A stretch of DNA of 64,000 bases, from the NCBI RefSeq assembly GCF_014647055.1, contig NZ_BMOL01000001.1, forward strand, positions 362,501 through 426,500, in the 5' to 3' direction. The translations under genes and the position numbers were made by a program. The notes under the pieces were generated by a model. The model had not been told where the DNA came from, made no database searches, and was given only the letters and a program-made list of their open reading frames with translations. Shown here one piece after another: positions 1 to 8,563 of this stretch (positions are counted from its first letter, which is position 1; each line of letters opens with the position of its first letter). This DNA comes from Deinococcus aerolatus (GTDB lineage: Bacteria; Deinococcota; Deinococci; Deinococcales; Deinococcaceae).

Positions 1-781
1 AGTAGGACAGGTTGTGGCGCGACTGCTGACCGGGGCGGGCGTAGTTGCTGATCTCGTAGCGGGCAAAGCCGTGTGCGGTCAGCAGTTCCTCGGTGCGCTC
101 AAAGCCGGCACGTTCATCGTCCTCCCCCACCGTCACGCCGCGCCGGGCGAACTCGGTGCCGGGTTCGACCGTCAGGGTGTAGGCGCTGATGTGGTCCACG
201 CCCAGCGCCACCAGCCCATGAATATCGCTGTCCAGCGGCTGCCCCGGCACGGCGGTGATCAGATCGCCCGACACGCGCAGGCCCACCCCGATCAGCGTGG
301 TTACGGCCTCGCGCGCCCCCGCCGCGTCGTGTTGGCGGCCCAGGAACTTCAGCGTGGCGTCGTCCAGGCTCTGCACGCCCACGCTGGCGCGGTCAAAGCC
401 CAGGTCCCGCCACAGCGCCGCCCGCGCAGGGCTGACCGTGCCGGGGTTGATCTCCAGGGTGTTTTCCTGGCGGCCCCAGCCCAGATGCCGGCGAACGCTG
501 CCCACCAGCGCTTCCACCTCGGCGTCACGCAGAAAACTGGGGGTGCCGCCGCCCAGGTATACGGTCTCCAGATCGACATCGTACTGGGTGGCCAGCCATG
601 CTGCCTCCTGCTCCAGCCGCTCCAGGTACGCCTCGACCTGTCCGCTCTTGCGCGTCAGGACGTGGAAGTCACAGTACGGGCAGATGCTGGGGCAGAACGG
701 CACATGAACGTAGAGGTGGCGCACCGTCCGGTCAGGAACAGGCACATTGGGCGCGGCAGGGACGGGGGCAGGACGGCTCAC
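1..781 (-). CDS. hemW: Radical SAM heme chaperone HemW, N-terminal part (gene runs off the window)
   Basis: HemW is a radical SAM protein related to coproporphyrinogen III dehydrogenase that binds heme and passes it to apoproteins. About 260 codons are visible. Seen: the cluster motif CPSICPYC (CxxxCxxC) about residues 31-38, the GGGTPS SAM-binding stretch near residue 79, an EINPGT stretch, and SRHNLSY close to the window edge. The CxxxCxxC form with a following aromatic Y-C-D-F and the SRHN segment fit HemW better than HemN. The start is GTG at 781, because no upstream ATG lies in frame; it is preceded by a weak GGGG. The frame is open to position 1, so the C-terminal HemW domain lies outside. 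It is the last of three minus-strand genes after the sulfurtransferase and an unknown gene. Confidence 0.88.
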   Translation of the reverse strand, partial: MSRPAPVPAAPNVPVPDRTVRHLYVHVPFCPSICPYCDFHVLTRKSGQVEAYLERLEQEAAWLATQYDVDLETVYLGGGTPSFLRDAEVEALVGSVRRHLGWGRQENTLEINPGTVSPARAALWRDLGFDRASVGVQSLDDATLKFLGRQHDAAGAREAVTTLIGVGLRVSGDLITAVPGQPLDSDIHGLVALGVDHISAYTLTVEPGTEFARRGVTVGEDDERAGFERTEELLTAHGFARYEISNYARPGQQSRHNLSY

Positions 782-846
782 TGCCCCGAGTGTATGCGCG
801 GGGGTGGGTTTGGGACCGTGAGGCAGGACGGCGAGGCCCGGACGGT

Positions 847-1341
847 TCAGCGCCCGTGCGGCGTGGCGTCCATCCACTCTTCCAGCATCTTTCGCAGCGT
901 GGCCGCCGTGGTCACCATCACCGGAACGTCCAGCGAGGCCACCGCTGAGGCCGCCGCGCTCTGGCCCTTGCGTTTGCCCGCCCTGAGTCCGGCGGGGGCC
1001 GTCCAGGCGGGAAAGGTGCCGCCCTCAGCGTACTCCACGCCCCCAGCGTCGGCCACCACGGCGTCAGGCACCGTCACTTCCGGCCCGGCGGCCAGCGCCT
1101 GCCTCCCGATCACCAGCACGCCGCGCGGGGCCGCCTGCTGTACGGCGGCCACCAGCGGGGTCAGGCCGTCGTGAACCACCAGTTCCACGCCGCCCTTGCC
1201 ATCCAGTGCGGCCAGGGCGGCAGGCAGGTCCGCGGCCAGTTCGGCGGGCGCGGCCACCAGCCAGGGGTGTCCTCCGGCACGGCCCTCGAAGCTGGCGTGG
1301 GCGCTGCCGTAGATGTCGGTCCAGGTGCGGGTGTGCTGCAT
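847..1341 (-). CDS. Uncharacterised protein, 164 aa
   Basis: I do not recognise this family. The protein is soluble-looking, with no signal peptide or membrane segment. Two stretches look like Rossmann-type beta/alpha units: [10 protein letters not shown]...[24 protein letters not shown] around residues 50-85 and [20 protein letters not shown] at the C-terminus. The ATG at 1341 follows a -10-like TATCCT by 7 bases, so the message is probably leaderless with its own promoter. It lies between the sulfurtransferase (stop 33 bases upstream) and hemW (start 65 bases downstream). It is likely a lineage-specific Deinococcus gene. Codon use and GC match its neighbours, so I take it as real although the function is unknown. 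Confidence 0.7.
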   Translation of the reverse strand: MQHTRTWTDIYGSAHASFEGRAGGHPWLVAAPAELAADLPAALAALDGKGGVELVVHDGLTPLVAAVQQAAPRGVLVIGRQALAAGPEVTVPDAVVADAGGVEYAEGGTFPAWTAPAGLRAGKRKGQSAAASAVASLDVPVMVTTAATLRKMLEEWMDATPHGR

Positions 1342-1374
1342 GACGTTCAGGATAGGCGGATTCCGGCCTGCCTT

Positions 1375-2244
1375 TTACGCGCCGCTTTCCTCACCCAGCG
1401 CCACCGCCCGCGCGTCGTCGCTGACCCAGTCGCTCCACGATCCGGCGTACAGGCGATTTGCAGGCCCCAGCGCCGCGCCCGCCAGTTCACGGGCCAGCAG
1501 GTTGGCCGCCGCGCTCACGCCGCTGCCGCAGTACGTGATGGTGGGCGAGTGGCCGGTGTCCAGGCGGGCGGCCTGCTCAGCGCCGCCGCGCCAGCGCCCG
1601 GCCGCGTCCAGCGCGCCGCTCCAGTCGCGGTTGACCGCGCCCGGAATATGCCCGGCCTTGCGGTCCAGCGGCTCCGTCTCGCCCCGGTAGCGGGCGGGGG
1701 CACGCGAGTCGATCAGCAGCGTGGCCGGGGCGCGGCCTGCCACGTCCCCGGCCTCTGCCAGCATCCCAGCCTGCACGTCCGGCGTGAAGGTGACGGGCGC
1801 GTGGGTGGGGTCCCCCGCGTCCACCGGGCCGCCCGCCGCCAGATACGCGGGCCAGCCGCCGTCCAGCACGTACACCTGCGTGTGCCCCAGCCAGCGCAGC
1901 AGCCACCACGCGCGGGCGGCGTAGAACCCCTGACCCGTGGCGGGATCGTCGTAGGCCACCACCACGCTGCCGTTGCCTATGCCCACGCTTCCCAGCCACG
2001 CCGCCAACGCCGCCGGATCGGGCAGCGGGTGACGTCCGCCCGCGCCGTCCTCCCGCACCGGGCCGCTCAGGTCCGTTTCCAGATCAGCGTAGACCGCCCC
2101 CGGCACGTGGCCTTCCAGATAGGCAATGCGGCCCACCAGCGGATCACTCAGGGCGTAGCGGCAGTCCAGCACGCGCACATCGGCGTCGTGCAGGTGCCCA
2201 ACCAGCCAGTCGGCGGACTTCAGCGGCGAGGAAACGTTGGTCAT
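1375..2244 (-). CDS. sseA: Sulfurtransferase, two rhodanese domains (thiosulfate/3-mercaptopyruvate type)
   Basis: This enzyme moves a sulfane sulfur from thiosulfate or 3-mercaptopyruvate to an acceptor, probably in the cytoplasm. The 289 aa contain two rhodanese domains: residues about 10-140, which lack a catalytic Cys (AYDDPAT at the equivalent loop), and 155-285 with active-site loop CGSGVSA, Cys239. The loop looks more like the CG[ST]G loop of mercaptopyruvate sulfurtransferases than the CRxG[VT] loop of classical rhodanese, so 3-mercaptopyruvate is the more likely donor; this is inference. Other rhodanese marks are DCRY near residue 27 and the GHIPGA motif near residue 198. The ATG at 2244 sits six bases behind TAGCCT, indicating a leaderless transcript. 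Confidence 0.9.
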   Translation of the reverse strand: MTNVSSPLKSADWLVGHLHDADVRVLDCRYALSDPLVGRIAYLEGHVPGAVYADLETDLSGPVREDGAGGRHPLPDPAALAAWLGSVGIGNGSVVVAYDDPATGQGFYAARAWWLLRWLGHTQVYVLDGGWPAYLAAGGPVDAGDPTHAPVTFTPDVQAGMLAEAGDVAGRAPATLLIDSRAPARYRGETEPLDRKAGHIPGAVNRDWSGALDAAGRWRGGAEQAARLDTGHSPTITYCGSGVSAAANLLARELAGAALGPANRLYAGSWSDWVSDDARAVALGEESGA

Positions 2245-2250
2245 GGGGGC

Positions 2251-2256
2251 AGGCTA
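2251..2256 (-). promoter_or_regulatory. -10 box of a leaderless transcript for the sulfurtransferase
   Basis: TAGCCT on the minus strand ends six bases before the ATG at 2244. There is no Shine-Dalgarno between them. The same arrangement recurs before many genes in this window. Confidence 0.55.
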
Positions 2257-2285
2257 CACTGTCCGCCCGCTCGCTCCTCGAGAGA

Positions 2286-2318
2286 TATAAAAAAGAAAAA
2301 TCCGCCCTTTACGGACGG
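2286..2318 (-). terminator. Intrinsic terminator-like hairpin facing left with no gene upstream of it
   Basis: Read on the minus strand it is CCGTCC, loop GTAAA, GGGCGG (six pairs, one G-U), then A and a long T-rich tract interrupted once by C. That is a good Rho-independent terminator, yet no minus-strand gene lies between it and the tmRNA at 2700. It may end an unannotated small RNA, or just insulate the sulfurtransferase. Confidence 0.55.
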
Positions 2319-2663
2319 TGATAGGTCAACTATAGCGTGGCATGCAGCCGCTGTCAAACTCATGCACCGATGTCCATAAACGTTGTACTGGGCGGCATTC
2401 CCTGGACATGACGGGAGGTCTGGCTGCATAGCCTGTGGGCTGTACCGGCTCCCGCACTGCCCCGGCCATATTCCCATCGCGCCTGGTCAACCAGACTGTA
2501 GACAGGGGAAGGGCGCAACCATGCCGAAGGCGGTGCAGGCGGGCAACTCCTGCACCGGGCACGCGGCGGCGGCACCAGGCGAGGCCAATCCTGAACCCAT
2601 CAGACAGAGCACTGGACGGGACAAATAGTGGAAATGAGCTATGTCTTTTTCACCGCAGGCTGC

Positions 2664-2669
2664 TAGACT
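2664..2669 (+). promoter_or_regulatory. -10 box upstream of tmRNA
   Basis: TAGACT lies 31 bases before the mature tmRNA 5' end. Transcription would start near 2676, leaving about 24 bases to be trimmed, presumably by RNase P. No good -35 box is visible 17 bases upstream. Confidence 0.45.
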
Positions 2670-2697
2670 CTGCTTGTCGGTGAACGCCGACCAACAC

Positions 2698-3057
<360 letters not shown>

Positions 3058-3062
3058 AGAAG

Positions 3063-3087
3063 ACCCCGCCCACCCGGCGGGGTTTTT
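3063..3087 (+). terminator. Terminator after tmRNA
   Basis: CCCCGCC, loop CACCC, GGCGGGG, then TTTTTCTC. Ten bases separate it from the tmRNA CCA end. Confidence 0.9.
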
Positions 3088-3120
3088 CTCTATATTGGGG
3101 CGGCCCCGTACAGGGCACAG

Positions 3121-3202
3121 GCCGGGATGGCGGAAGGGTAGACGCATTCGACTTAAAATCGAACGGGAAACCGTGCGGGTTCAAGTCCCGCTCTCGGCAC
3201 CA
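3121..3202 (+). tRNA. tRNA-Leu, anticodon TAA
   Basis: The acceptor stem GCCGGGA pairs with TCTCGGC at 3192-3198, followed by A and an encoded CCA. The anticodon loop CTTAAAA at 3152-3158 carries anticodon TAA at 3154-3156, which reads UUA and UUG. A long variable arm (GAACGGGAAACCGTGC region) marks it as class II, and the T arm is GGGTTCAAGTCCC. It shares the tmRNA neighbourhood but is separated from it by a terminator. Confidence 0.96.
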
Positions 3203-3224
3203 GACCAGCCTGCACAGGGCTAAA

Positions 3225-3250
3225 GGCCCCGCCTGACGCGGGGTCTTTCT
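3225..3250 (+). terminator. Terminator after tRNA-Leu
   Basis: CCCCGC (3227-3232), loop CTGAC, GCGGGG (3238-3243), then TCTTTCT. The T tract is interrupted but the position fits. Confidence 0.8.
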
Positions 3251-3473
3251 ATTGTCCAGCCCTGACCACAAGCGGACGCCGACCGTAACCCAGGTGCCGG
3301 GCATCCGAAAAATCAGGGCCGCAAGACCTGCCCCCCATTGTTCTTGCTGGCCCTGACCGACCTCCCCTGAGGCGGAGGGCCACTGTCCTGGCAGAAATTC
3401 AGCGCACCAAGCGGGTCAGAGCGGGAGCGTCCGGCTTTTCCTGCCGGTGGTACCGTAGCCCGCCTGACCTAGG

Positions 3474-5315
3474 CTAGCGCCACTGCTCCGGCAGCCCGTA
3501 GACATGCCACAGGGCGTCCACCCGCTCCACCACCGCCGGGTCCATCGTGATCTTGGGGGGCCAAGGGCGCACAAAGCCTTCCTCGGGCAGTTTGCGGGCG
3601 CCGTCCCAGGCCAGCAGTTCGCCGGACTGCACGACATCACGCTCCGGGTCGATGTTGTTGAGGATGGTCCACCACACGTCCTGGATGTTGCCCACGTCGG
3701 TGAATTCGTCGCAGATCAGCAGGTGACGCACTCCTGCGGCGGCCGGGTGGGCGGCGAAGACCCGCGCAAGTTCCTGCGCCTGACCGGGCCGGGTCTTTTC
3801 CAGGGCGACCAGCCAGTAGCCGTCGCCGGTCTGCCGCTGGGCCACCACGCCCTCAAAGTCGGGCAGTCGTGCGGCGGCATGCGGCACAAAGGTTGCCTCG
3901 TGGGCCAGATCGCCCGCCTGAAAGTCACGGCTGGACTCGCCCCCCCCGATTTCCTCGGGGCGCTTGGCCGTGGCATCGATGATCAGCTTGCCGCCGTAGC
4001 CCCAGCCCCGGCTGCTGTGGTCCAGCACATCGGTGGGGCCGCGCGTGGTCAGGGTGTCGCGGCCCGGCACGGCCCTGGCGGCCACCTCGCGCCACACCGC
4101 CTCAAAGTCGCTGACCGGCACTCCCTCGTCCACCACGACAATCACCTTGGCGAACATCATCTGCCCCAGCCCAAACATCCCGTTTGCCACCTTGTACGCC
4201 TGACCCGGATAGCCCTTCCTGATGCTCACGAACACCAGGTTGTGCGCCACGCCGGCGGGCGGCATGTGGTAGTCCACGATCTCGGGAAGAATCAGCTGTG
4301 CGGCGGGCAGGAACAACCGCTCGGAGGCCTCGATCAGGTAGGCGTCTTCCATCGGCGGGCGGCCCACGATGGTGGCCGGGTACACCGGCTGACGGCGCAT
4401 GGTCACGGCGGTGACGTGGAACAGCGGGTACAGGTCCGGCAGCGTGTAGAACCCGGTGTGGTCCCCGAACGGCCCCTCCATCACCCAGTCCTCGGACGGG
4501 TCCACGTAGCCTTCCAGGATGAATTCGGCGTTGGCCGGCACGTCCAGATCCACGGTGAGGCCCTTCGTCACCGGGTATCGCTGCCCGCGCAGGTAGCCGG
4601 CCAGCGCGAACTCGTCCAGGCCGGGAATGGGGGGCAGAGGCGCAGTGGACGCGTAGATCAGCGCCGGATCGCCACCAATGGCCACGGCCACTTCCAAACG
4701 CTGCCCCAGCTTCTTGGCCTTCTCCAGATGCTTCGTGCCCGTCTTGTGGCGCTGCCAGTGCATGCCCGTCGTGTTCCTGCCCATAACCTGCATGCGGTAC
4801 ATGCCCATGTTGCGCTCGCCGGTTTCGGGATCTTTGGTGATCACCAGCGGCAGGGTCACGAACGGTCCGCCGTCCAGCGGCCAGCATTTCAGAATCGGGA
4901 TGCGCGACAGATCCACCTCGTCGCCGCGCCACACCACCTCCTGCACCGGGCCGGTCCTGACCCGTTTCGGGGGCAGGTTCATGGCGTCTCCCAGCTTGGT
5001 GACGTTGCTCAGCAACCCCAGCTTGCTGCCGCCGCCGCCCAGGTCAATCAGGGCGCGGACCTTCGCGGCCAGATCGTCCAGGTCACTGACACCCAGCGCC
5101 AGGGCAGTGCGCTCGCGGGTGCCCATCAGGCCGATCACCACCGGAAACTCGCTGCCGCGCACGTTCTCGAACAGCACCGCCGGGCCGCCGGATTTGACCA
5201 GCCGGTCCGCGATCTCGGTGATTTCCAGATCGTGGCTGACGGGCGCACTGACGCGCAGCAGTTCGCCGCGGTCTTCCAGCAGGCGCATGAAGCTTTGAAT
5301 GTCGGGAAAGGCCAT
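3474..5315 (-). CDS. UbiD family decarboxylase, possibly for menaquinone (futalosine route)
   Basis: UbiD enzymes decarboxylate unsaturated or aromatic acids using prenylated FMN made by a UbiX partner. The 613 aa protein shows the family signatures GDPALIYASTAPLP, the EGPFGDHTGFY block and RPPMEDAYL. A length above 600 aa is longer than classical UbiD (about 490) and is typical of the menaquinone-biosynthesis decarboxylase group. Deinococcus makes menaquinone by the futalosine pathway, so this role is reasonable but inferred. I chose the ATG at 5315 (MAFPDIQSFMRLLED), where homology should begin; an in-frame GTG/ATG upstream would add 11 odd residues. No UbiX gene is nearby. It is transcribed divergently from the binding-protein gene at 5520. 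Confidence 0.85.
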   Translation of the reverse strand: MAFPDIQSFMRLLEDRGELLRVSAPVSHDLEITEIADRLVKSGGPAVLFENVRGSEFPVVIGLMGTRERTALALGVSDLDDLAAKVRALIDLGGGGSKLGLLSNVTKLGDAMNLPPKRVRTGPVQEVVWRGDEVDLSRIPILKCWPLDGGPFVTLPLVITKDPETGERNMGMYRMQVMGRNTTGMHWQRHKTGTKHLEKAKKLGQRLEVAVAIGGDPALIYASTAPLPPIPGLDEFALAGYLRGQRYPVTKGLTVDLDVPANAEFILEGYVDPSEDWVMEGPFGDHTGFYTLPDLYPLFHVTAVTMRRQPVYPATIVGRPPMEDAYLIEASERLFLPAAQLILPEIVDYHMPPAGVAHNLVFVSIRKGYPGQAYKVANGMFGLGQMMFAKVIVVVDEGVPVSDFEAVWREVAARAVPGRDTLTTRGPTDVLDHSSRGWGYGGKLIIDATAKRPEEIGGGESSRDFQAGDLAHEATFVPHAAARLPDFEGVVAQRQTGDGYWLVALEKTRPGQAQELARVFAAHPAAAGVRHLLICDEFTDVGNIQDVWWTILNNIDPERDVVQSGELLAWDGARKLPEEGFVRPWPPKITMDPAVVERVDALWHVYGLPEQWR

Positions 5316-5430
5316 ACGCGGCAGCATAGGACGGCGGGGGCGGGGCAACCGTACCGGAAGGCGGCAACCAGGAGCCTTGCAAGCATGACGGTTCGCTCAA
5401 GGTGCGGTGTGCATAGACACGCCCAAACAG

Positions 5431-5459
5431 TTGACCTTTCTTGTAAACTACGCTATTGC
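5431..5459 (+). promoter_or_regulatory. Promoter of the first amino-acid binding protein gene
   Basis: -35 TTGACC at 5431-5436, 17-base spacer, -10 TATTGC at 5454-5459. Transcription would start near 5466, leaving a leader of about 54 bases with AAGGAG four bases before the ATG at 5520. Confidence 0.65.
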
Positions 5460-5519
5460 CCGGACAGGATCCCGGTCCTTCCGGCCCAGATTCCCAACCC
5501 CACCCTTTCAAGGAGTCCC

Positions 5520-6290
5520 ATGAAATACCCGTTCCTGATGTCCGCCCTCACCCTCGCCTCCAGCAGCCTCGCCGCACCCAGTAGCAAGGCGCCCAGCACC
5601 CTGACCAAGGGCGTGCTGAAGATCGGCATGGAGGGCACCTACGCGCCGTTTACCTACAAGGACGACAAGGGTGTGCTGACCGGCTTCGACGTCGACATCG
5701 CCAAGGCGGTGGCGGCCCGGCTGGGCCTGAAAACCGAATTCGTGTTGACTGAGTGGAGCGGCATTCTGGCGGGGTTGCAAGCAGGGAAGTACGACGTGAT
5801 CGTCAATCAGGTGGGCATCACCCCCGAGCGCCAGAAGAGCATCGCCTTTAGCACGCCCTACGCGTATTCCTCGCCGCAGATCATCGTGAAGAAGGCGGGC
5901 AACTCAGCGCCCAGGACGCTGGCGGACCTGAAGGGCAAGCGCGTGGGCGTGGGCCTGGGCAGCAACTTTGAAAAGCAGCTGCGCGACGCGGGCGGCATCA
6001 ACGTGGTGACCTACCCCGGCGCGCCCGAATACCTTGCGGACCTGGCCTCGGGCCGCCTGGACGCCGCCTACAACGACCGCCTGCTGGTGGGCTACCTGAT
6101 CAAGTCCCAGAACCTGCCGGTGCGCGGCGCGGGCGTGATCGGTCAGCCCGAGGCAGTCGGCATCGCCCTGAAGAAGACCAACACGGGCCTGAAGACGGCC
6201 ATCGACAAGGCCCTCCTGCAACTCAAGGCCGACGGCACCTTCGCGAAGATCAGCCGCGAGTGGTTCGGGCAGGACGTCAGCAAACCCTGA
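5520..6290 (+). CDS. Amino-acid ABC transporter substrate-binding protein (copy 1)
   Basis: This is a periplasmic or cell-surface receptor for polar amino acids, family 3 (SBP_bac_3). The 256 aa start with a signal peptide (MKYPFLMSALTLASSSLAA) and continue with LKIGMEGTYAPFTYKDDKG and LTGFDVDIAKAVAARLG, the canonical ligand-site opening, then VGITPERQKSIAFSTPY. The pattern resembles cystine-binding FliY/TcyA proteins, but the ligand cannot be fixed. AAGGAG at 5510-5515 supports the ATG at 5520. Its closest relative in the window is the protein at 7631-8416: both share the mature sequence block by block and the same terminal WFGQDVSKP, so they arose by duplication. The cognate permease is probably at 8564. 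Confidence 0.93.
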   Translation: MKYPFLMSALTLASSSLAAPSSKAPSTLTKGVLKIGMEGTYAPFTYKDDKGVLTGFDVDIAKAVAARLGLKTEFVLTEWSGILAGLQAGKYDVIVNQVGITPERQKSIAFSTPYAYSSPQIIVKKAGNSAPRTLADLKGKRVGVGLGSNFEKQLRDAGGINVVTYPGAPEYLADLASGRLDAAYNDRLLVGYLIKSQNLPVRGAGVIGQPEAVGIALKKTNTGLKTAIDKALLQLKADGTFAKISREWFGQDVSKP

Positions 6291-6373
6291 GTTGAAATCC
6301 ATGCCCTCATCAGCGCCGCCCTGCTTCATCAGCGGGCGGCGTTGCTGGTGCTGTCCCCCTTTAAACTCAGGGC

Positions 6374-7528
6374 GTGAGACAGCACGTTCAGGTTCTGGTG
6401 ATCGGCGCGGGCGCGGCGGGCAGCGCGGCGGCGTATGCCCTGGCCCGGCGCGGTCAGGAGGTGCTGCTGCTGGAACAGTTTCACGTCGGCCACGAGCGCG
6501 GATCGAGTTTCGGGCCGTCGCGGATCTTCCGGCTGGCCTACGAGGAACCCGACTATGCCGGGCTGGCCCAGGCGGCGCTGGCCTCGTGGCAGGCGCTGGA
6601 AGTTGCGTCGGGCCAGCCGTTGTACTGGCGCACCGGGGGACTGGATCTCGGCCCCGCCGGAACCCCCAGTCTGGAAGCGGTATATGCCTCTCTGGACGCG
6701 CTGGGCGCGGCCCCACAGCGGCTGGCCCGACGCGAACTGGCCCGGCGCTACCCGCAGTGGCAGGTGCCGCCCGACTGGGAGGCGGTCTATTCGCCCGAGG
6801 CGGGCATCGTCAGCCCCGAGCGGACGCTGAGGGTCCTGACCACCCTCGGCCGTCAGCACGGGGCGCGGGTGCTGGAAGGCGTGGCGGCGCTGGACATTGA
6901 ACTGGGGACGCAACCCGCCGTCCGGACCAGCCGGGGGGTGGTGACCTGTGACCATCTGATCGTGGCGGCGGGCGCGTGGCTGCCACGTCTGGTGCCGCAG
7001 TTGCAGGCCTCGCTGAGCGTGACGCTGGCGGCCTCCAGCTTCTACCGCCCGGAGGATATATCGGCCTTTGGGCCGGAGCGCTTTCCAGTGTTCATCACCC
7101 ACGATGAGTTCCAGGCCTACGGCTTTCCCGTCTTCGGCGTGCCCGGCGTGAAGCTGGGCGTGGACGTGGCACGCCCCGTCACCAGCGGCGATGACCGTAC
7201 GTTCGAGGTTCCGCCACAGGTCAGCGGGGCATCCGACGCCTTTATGCGGCGCTTTCTGCCGGGGGCCAGCGCCGTCATGGAGCGCCATACCTGCCTGATC
7301 ACCCGTGCGCCGGGGGGCGATTTCGTGCTGGCGCCGCACCCGGCCTGCCTACACATCACGCTGGCCTCGCCGTGTTCGGGGCACGGTTTCAAGTTCACGC
7401 CGCTGCTGGGCGAGTTGCTGGCCGCGCGGGCGCTGGGGGAAACGCATCCCTGGCATCTGCCGCGCTTTGCCTTCCCCACCCCGATTGGGCAGACAACGGA
7501 GGCCCAGCCGCTGCCCGGAGGCTTATAG
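6374..7528 (+). CDS. solA: Sarcosine oxidase / N-methyltryptophan oxidase-like flavoenzyme (MSOX family)
   Basis: Enzymes of this family oxidise the C-N bond of N-methyl amino acids or related amines, releasing formaldehyde (or ammonia) and H2O2. The 384 aa protein has the N-terminal FAD-binding motif VIGAGAAGSAAA (residues 9-20) and E34 for the ribose, GSSFGPSRIFR (44-53), a classic MSOX block, and Cys307 in RHTCLITRAPGGDF, which aligns with the cysteine that covalently holds FAD in monomeric sarcosine oxidase. The end has GHGFKFTPLLGE. The GTG at 6374 is the only sensible start. It sits between two twin amino-acid binding proteins, so it may act on a compound those proteins import; this is inference. 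The gene symbol is by similarity of family only. Confidence 0.82.
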   Translation: MRQHVQVLVIGAGAAGSAAAYALARRGQEVLLLEQFHVGHERGSSFGPSRIFRLAYEEPDYAGLAQAALASWQALEVASGQPLYWRTGGLDLGPAGTPSLEAVYASLDALGAAPQRLARRELARRYPQWQVPPDWEAVYSPEAGIVSPERTLRVLTTLGRQHGARVLEGVAALDIELGTQPAVRTSRGVVTCDHLIVAAGAWLPRLVPQLQASLSVTLAASSFYRPEDISAFGPERFPVFITHDEFQAYGFPVFGVPGVKLGVDVARPVTSGDDRTFEVPPQVSGASDAFMRRFLPGASAVMERHTCLITRAPGGDFVLAPHPACLHITLASPCSGHGFKFTPLLGELLAARALGETHPWHLPRFAFPTPIGQTTEAQPLPGGL

Positions 7529-7553
7529 TCAATGCTCTCCCTGTTCTGGCCGC

Positions 7554-7582
7554 TTGACGGGTCTCCGTCGCCACTCCATATT
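7554..7582 (+). promoter_or_regulatory. Promoter of the second amino-acid binding protein gene
   Basis: -35 TTGACG at 7554-7559, 17-base spacer, -10 CATATT at 7577-7582. It lies just after the flavoenzyme stop, so the second binding-protein gene can be expressed alone. Confidence 0.55.
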
Positions 7583-7630
7583 TCGCCCCTTTCAGCGGCG
7601 CCTTCACCGGGCCGATCCCAAGGAGAAGCT

Positions 7631-8416
7631 ATGCGCGCATTCCGTCCCACGCTGGTATTAGGCACTGCACTGCTGCTCGGCACCGCCGCGTTCTCGCTGG
7701 CCCAGACCGCCACGCCCCCGCCCACCCTGAGCAAGGGCGTGCTGAAGATTGCCGTGGAAGGCACCTACGCGCCGTTTACCTTCAAGGACGACAAGGGCAT
7801 GCTGACCGGCTTCGATGTGGACGTGGCGCGGGCGCTGGCCGCGAAACTGGGCCTCAAGCCCGAATTCGTGTTGACCGAGTGGAGCGGCATTCTGGCCGGG
7901 TTGCAGGCGAACAAGTACGACGTGATCATCAACCAGGTGGGCATCACCGCTGAGCGGCAGAAAAGCATCGCCTTCAGCGACCCCTACGTCTTCAGCCGCC
8001 CGCAGATTGCTGTGCACAGCACCAGGGGTCAAACCTACAAGACGCTGGCAGACCTGAAGGGCAAGCGGGTGGGTGTCGGGCTGGGCACGGTGTTCGAGAA
8101 AGACCTGCGCGAGGCGGGCGGCATCACCGTGGTGACGTATCCCGGCACGCCGGAGTACCTGGCGGACCTGTCCAGTGGCCGACTAGACGCCATCTACAAC
8201 GACCGCCTGCTGATCGGCTACCTGGCCAAGTCCCAGGGCCTGCCGATCAAGGGCGTGGGCGACGCCGGGTCGGTGGACAGCATGGGCATCGCGATGAAAA
8301 AGACCAACACCGGCCTCAAGGCCGCCGTGGACGCTGCCCTCAAGGGCATGAAGGCCGACGGCACCCTGGCGAAGATCGGGCAGCAGTGGTTCGGACAGGA
8401 CGTCAGCAAGCCCTGA
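7631..8416 (+). CDS. Amino-acid ABC transporter substrate-binding protein (copy 2)
   Basis: This is a second SBP_bac_3 receptor of 261 aa with signal peptide MRAFRPTLVLGTALLLGTAAFSLA. The mature part matches copy 1 at most positions by eye, including LKIAVEGTYAPFTFKDDKG, VLTEWSGILAGLQ, KRVGVGLG and WFGQDVSKP. Differences cluster in the hinge region (VHSTRGQTYKTL versus VKKAGNSAPRTL), which may shift ligand preference. AAGGAG at 7620-7625 with a five-base gap supports the ATG at 7631 over an upstream in-frame start at 7532. A strong hairpin follows at 8440-8467, so most transcription ends before the permease gene. Confidence 0.93.
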   Translation: MRAFRPTLVLGTALLLGTAAFSLAQTATPPPTLSKGVLKIAVEGTYAPFTFKDDKGMLTGFDVDVARALAAKLGLKPEFVLTEWSGILAGLQANKYDVIINQVGITAERQKSIAFSDPYVFSRPQIAVHSTRGQTYKTLADLKGKRVGVGLGTVFEKDLREAGGITVVTYPGTPEYLADLSSGRLDAIYNDRLLIGYLAKSQGLPIKGVGDAGSVDSMGIAMKKTNTGLKAAVDAALKGMKADGTLAKIGQQWFGQDVSKP

Positions 8417-8439
8417 ACCTCCGGCCCGCCCTCCCGCCG

Positions 8440-8467
8440 CCCCTCCCCGCCAGACTGGGAGGGGTTT
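8440..8467 (+). terminator. Terminator or attenuator between binding protein and permease
   Basis: CCCCTCCC (8440-8447), loop CGCCAGACT, GGGAGGGG (8457-8464), then TTT. It would lower permease expression relative to the binding protein. Confidence 0.7.
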
Positions 8468-8491
8468 GCGCTGGGAGCCTAGAAGCCTGAG

Positions 8492-8497
8492 TATCCT
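8492..8497 (+). promoter_or_regulatory. -10 box upstream of the permease gene
   Basis: TATCCT, about 66 bases before the TTG start. No clear -35 is seen. Tentative. Confidence 0.35.
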
Positions 8498-8563
8498 TGC
8501 CTTCTTGCGGGCAGACCGCCGCATTTCTCCGCCCCGGACCGGGCCACCGAAGGAGCCGCCCCC

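Noticed and set aside
14..1174. Long plus-strand frame of 386 codons opposite hemW and the 164-aa gene
   Set aside because: Arises from the high GC antisense of two minus-strand genes; no family signature and wrong codon pattern.
3251..3473. 223-base gap between tRNA-Leu terminator and UbiD
   Set aside because: Inspected for a small gene or RNA; I see no ORF with a ribosome site and no clear structure.
3504..5500. Long plus-strand frame running through the UbiD gene into the first binding-protein gene
   Set aside because: The first 2 kb is antisense to a well-supported UbiD gene; only the part from 5520 is a real gene, with its own promoter and ribosome site.
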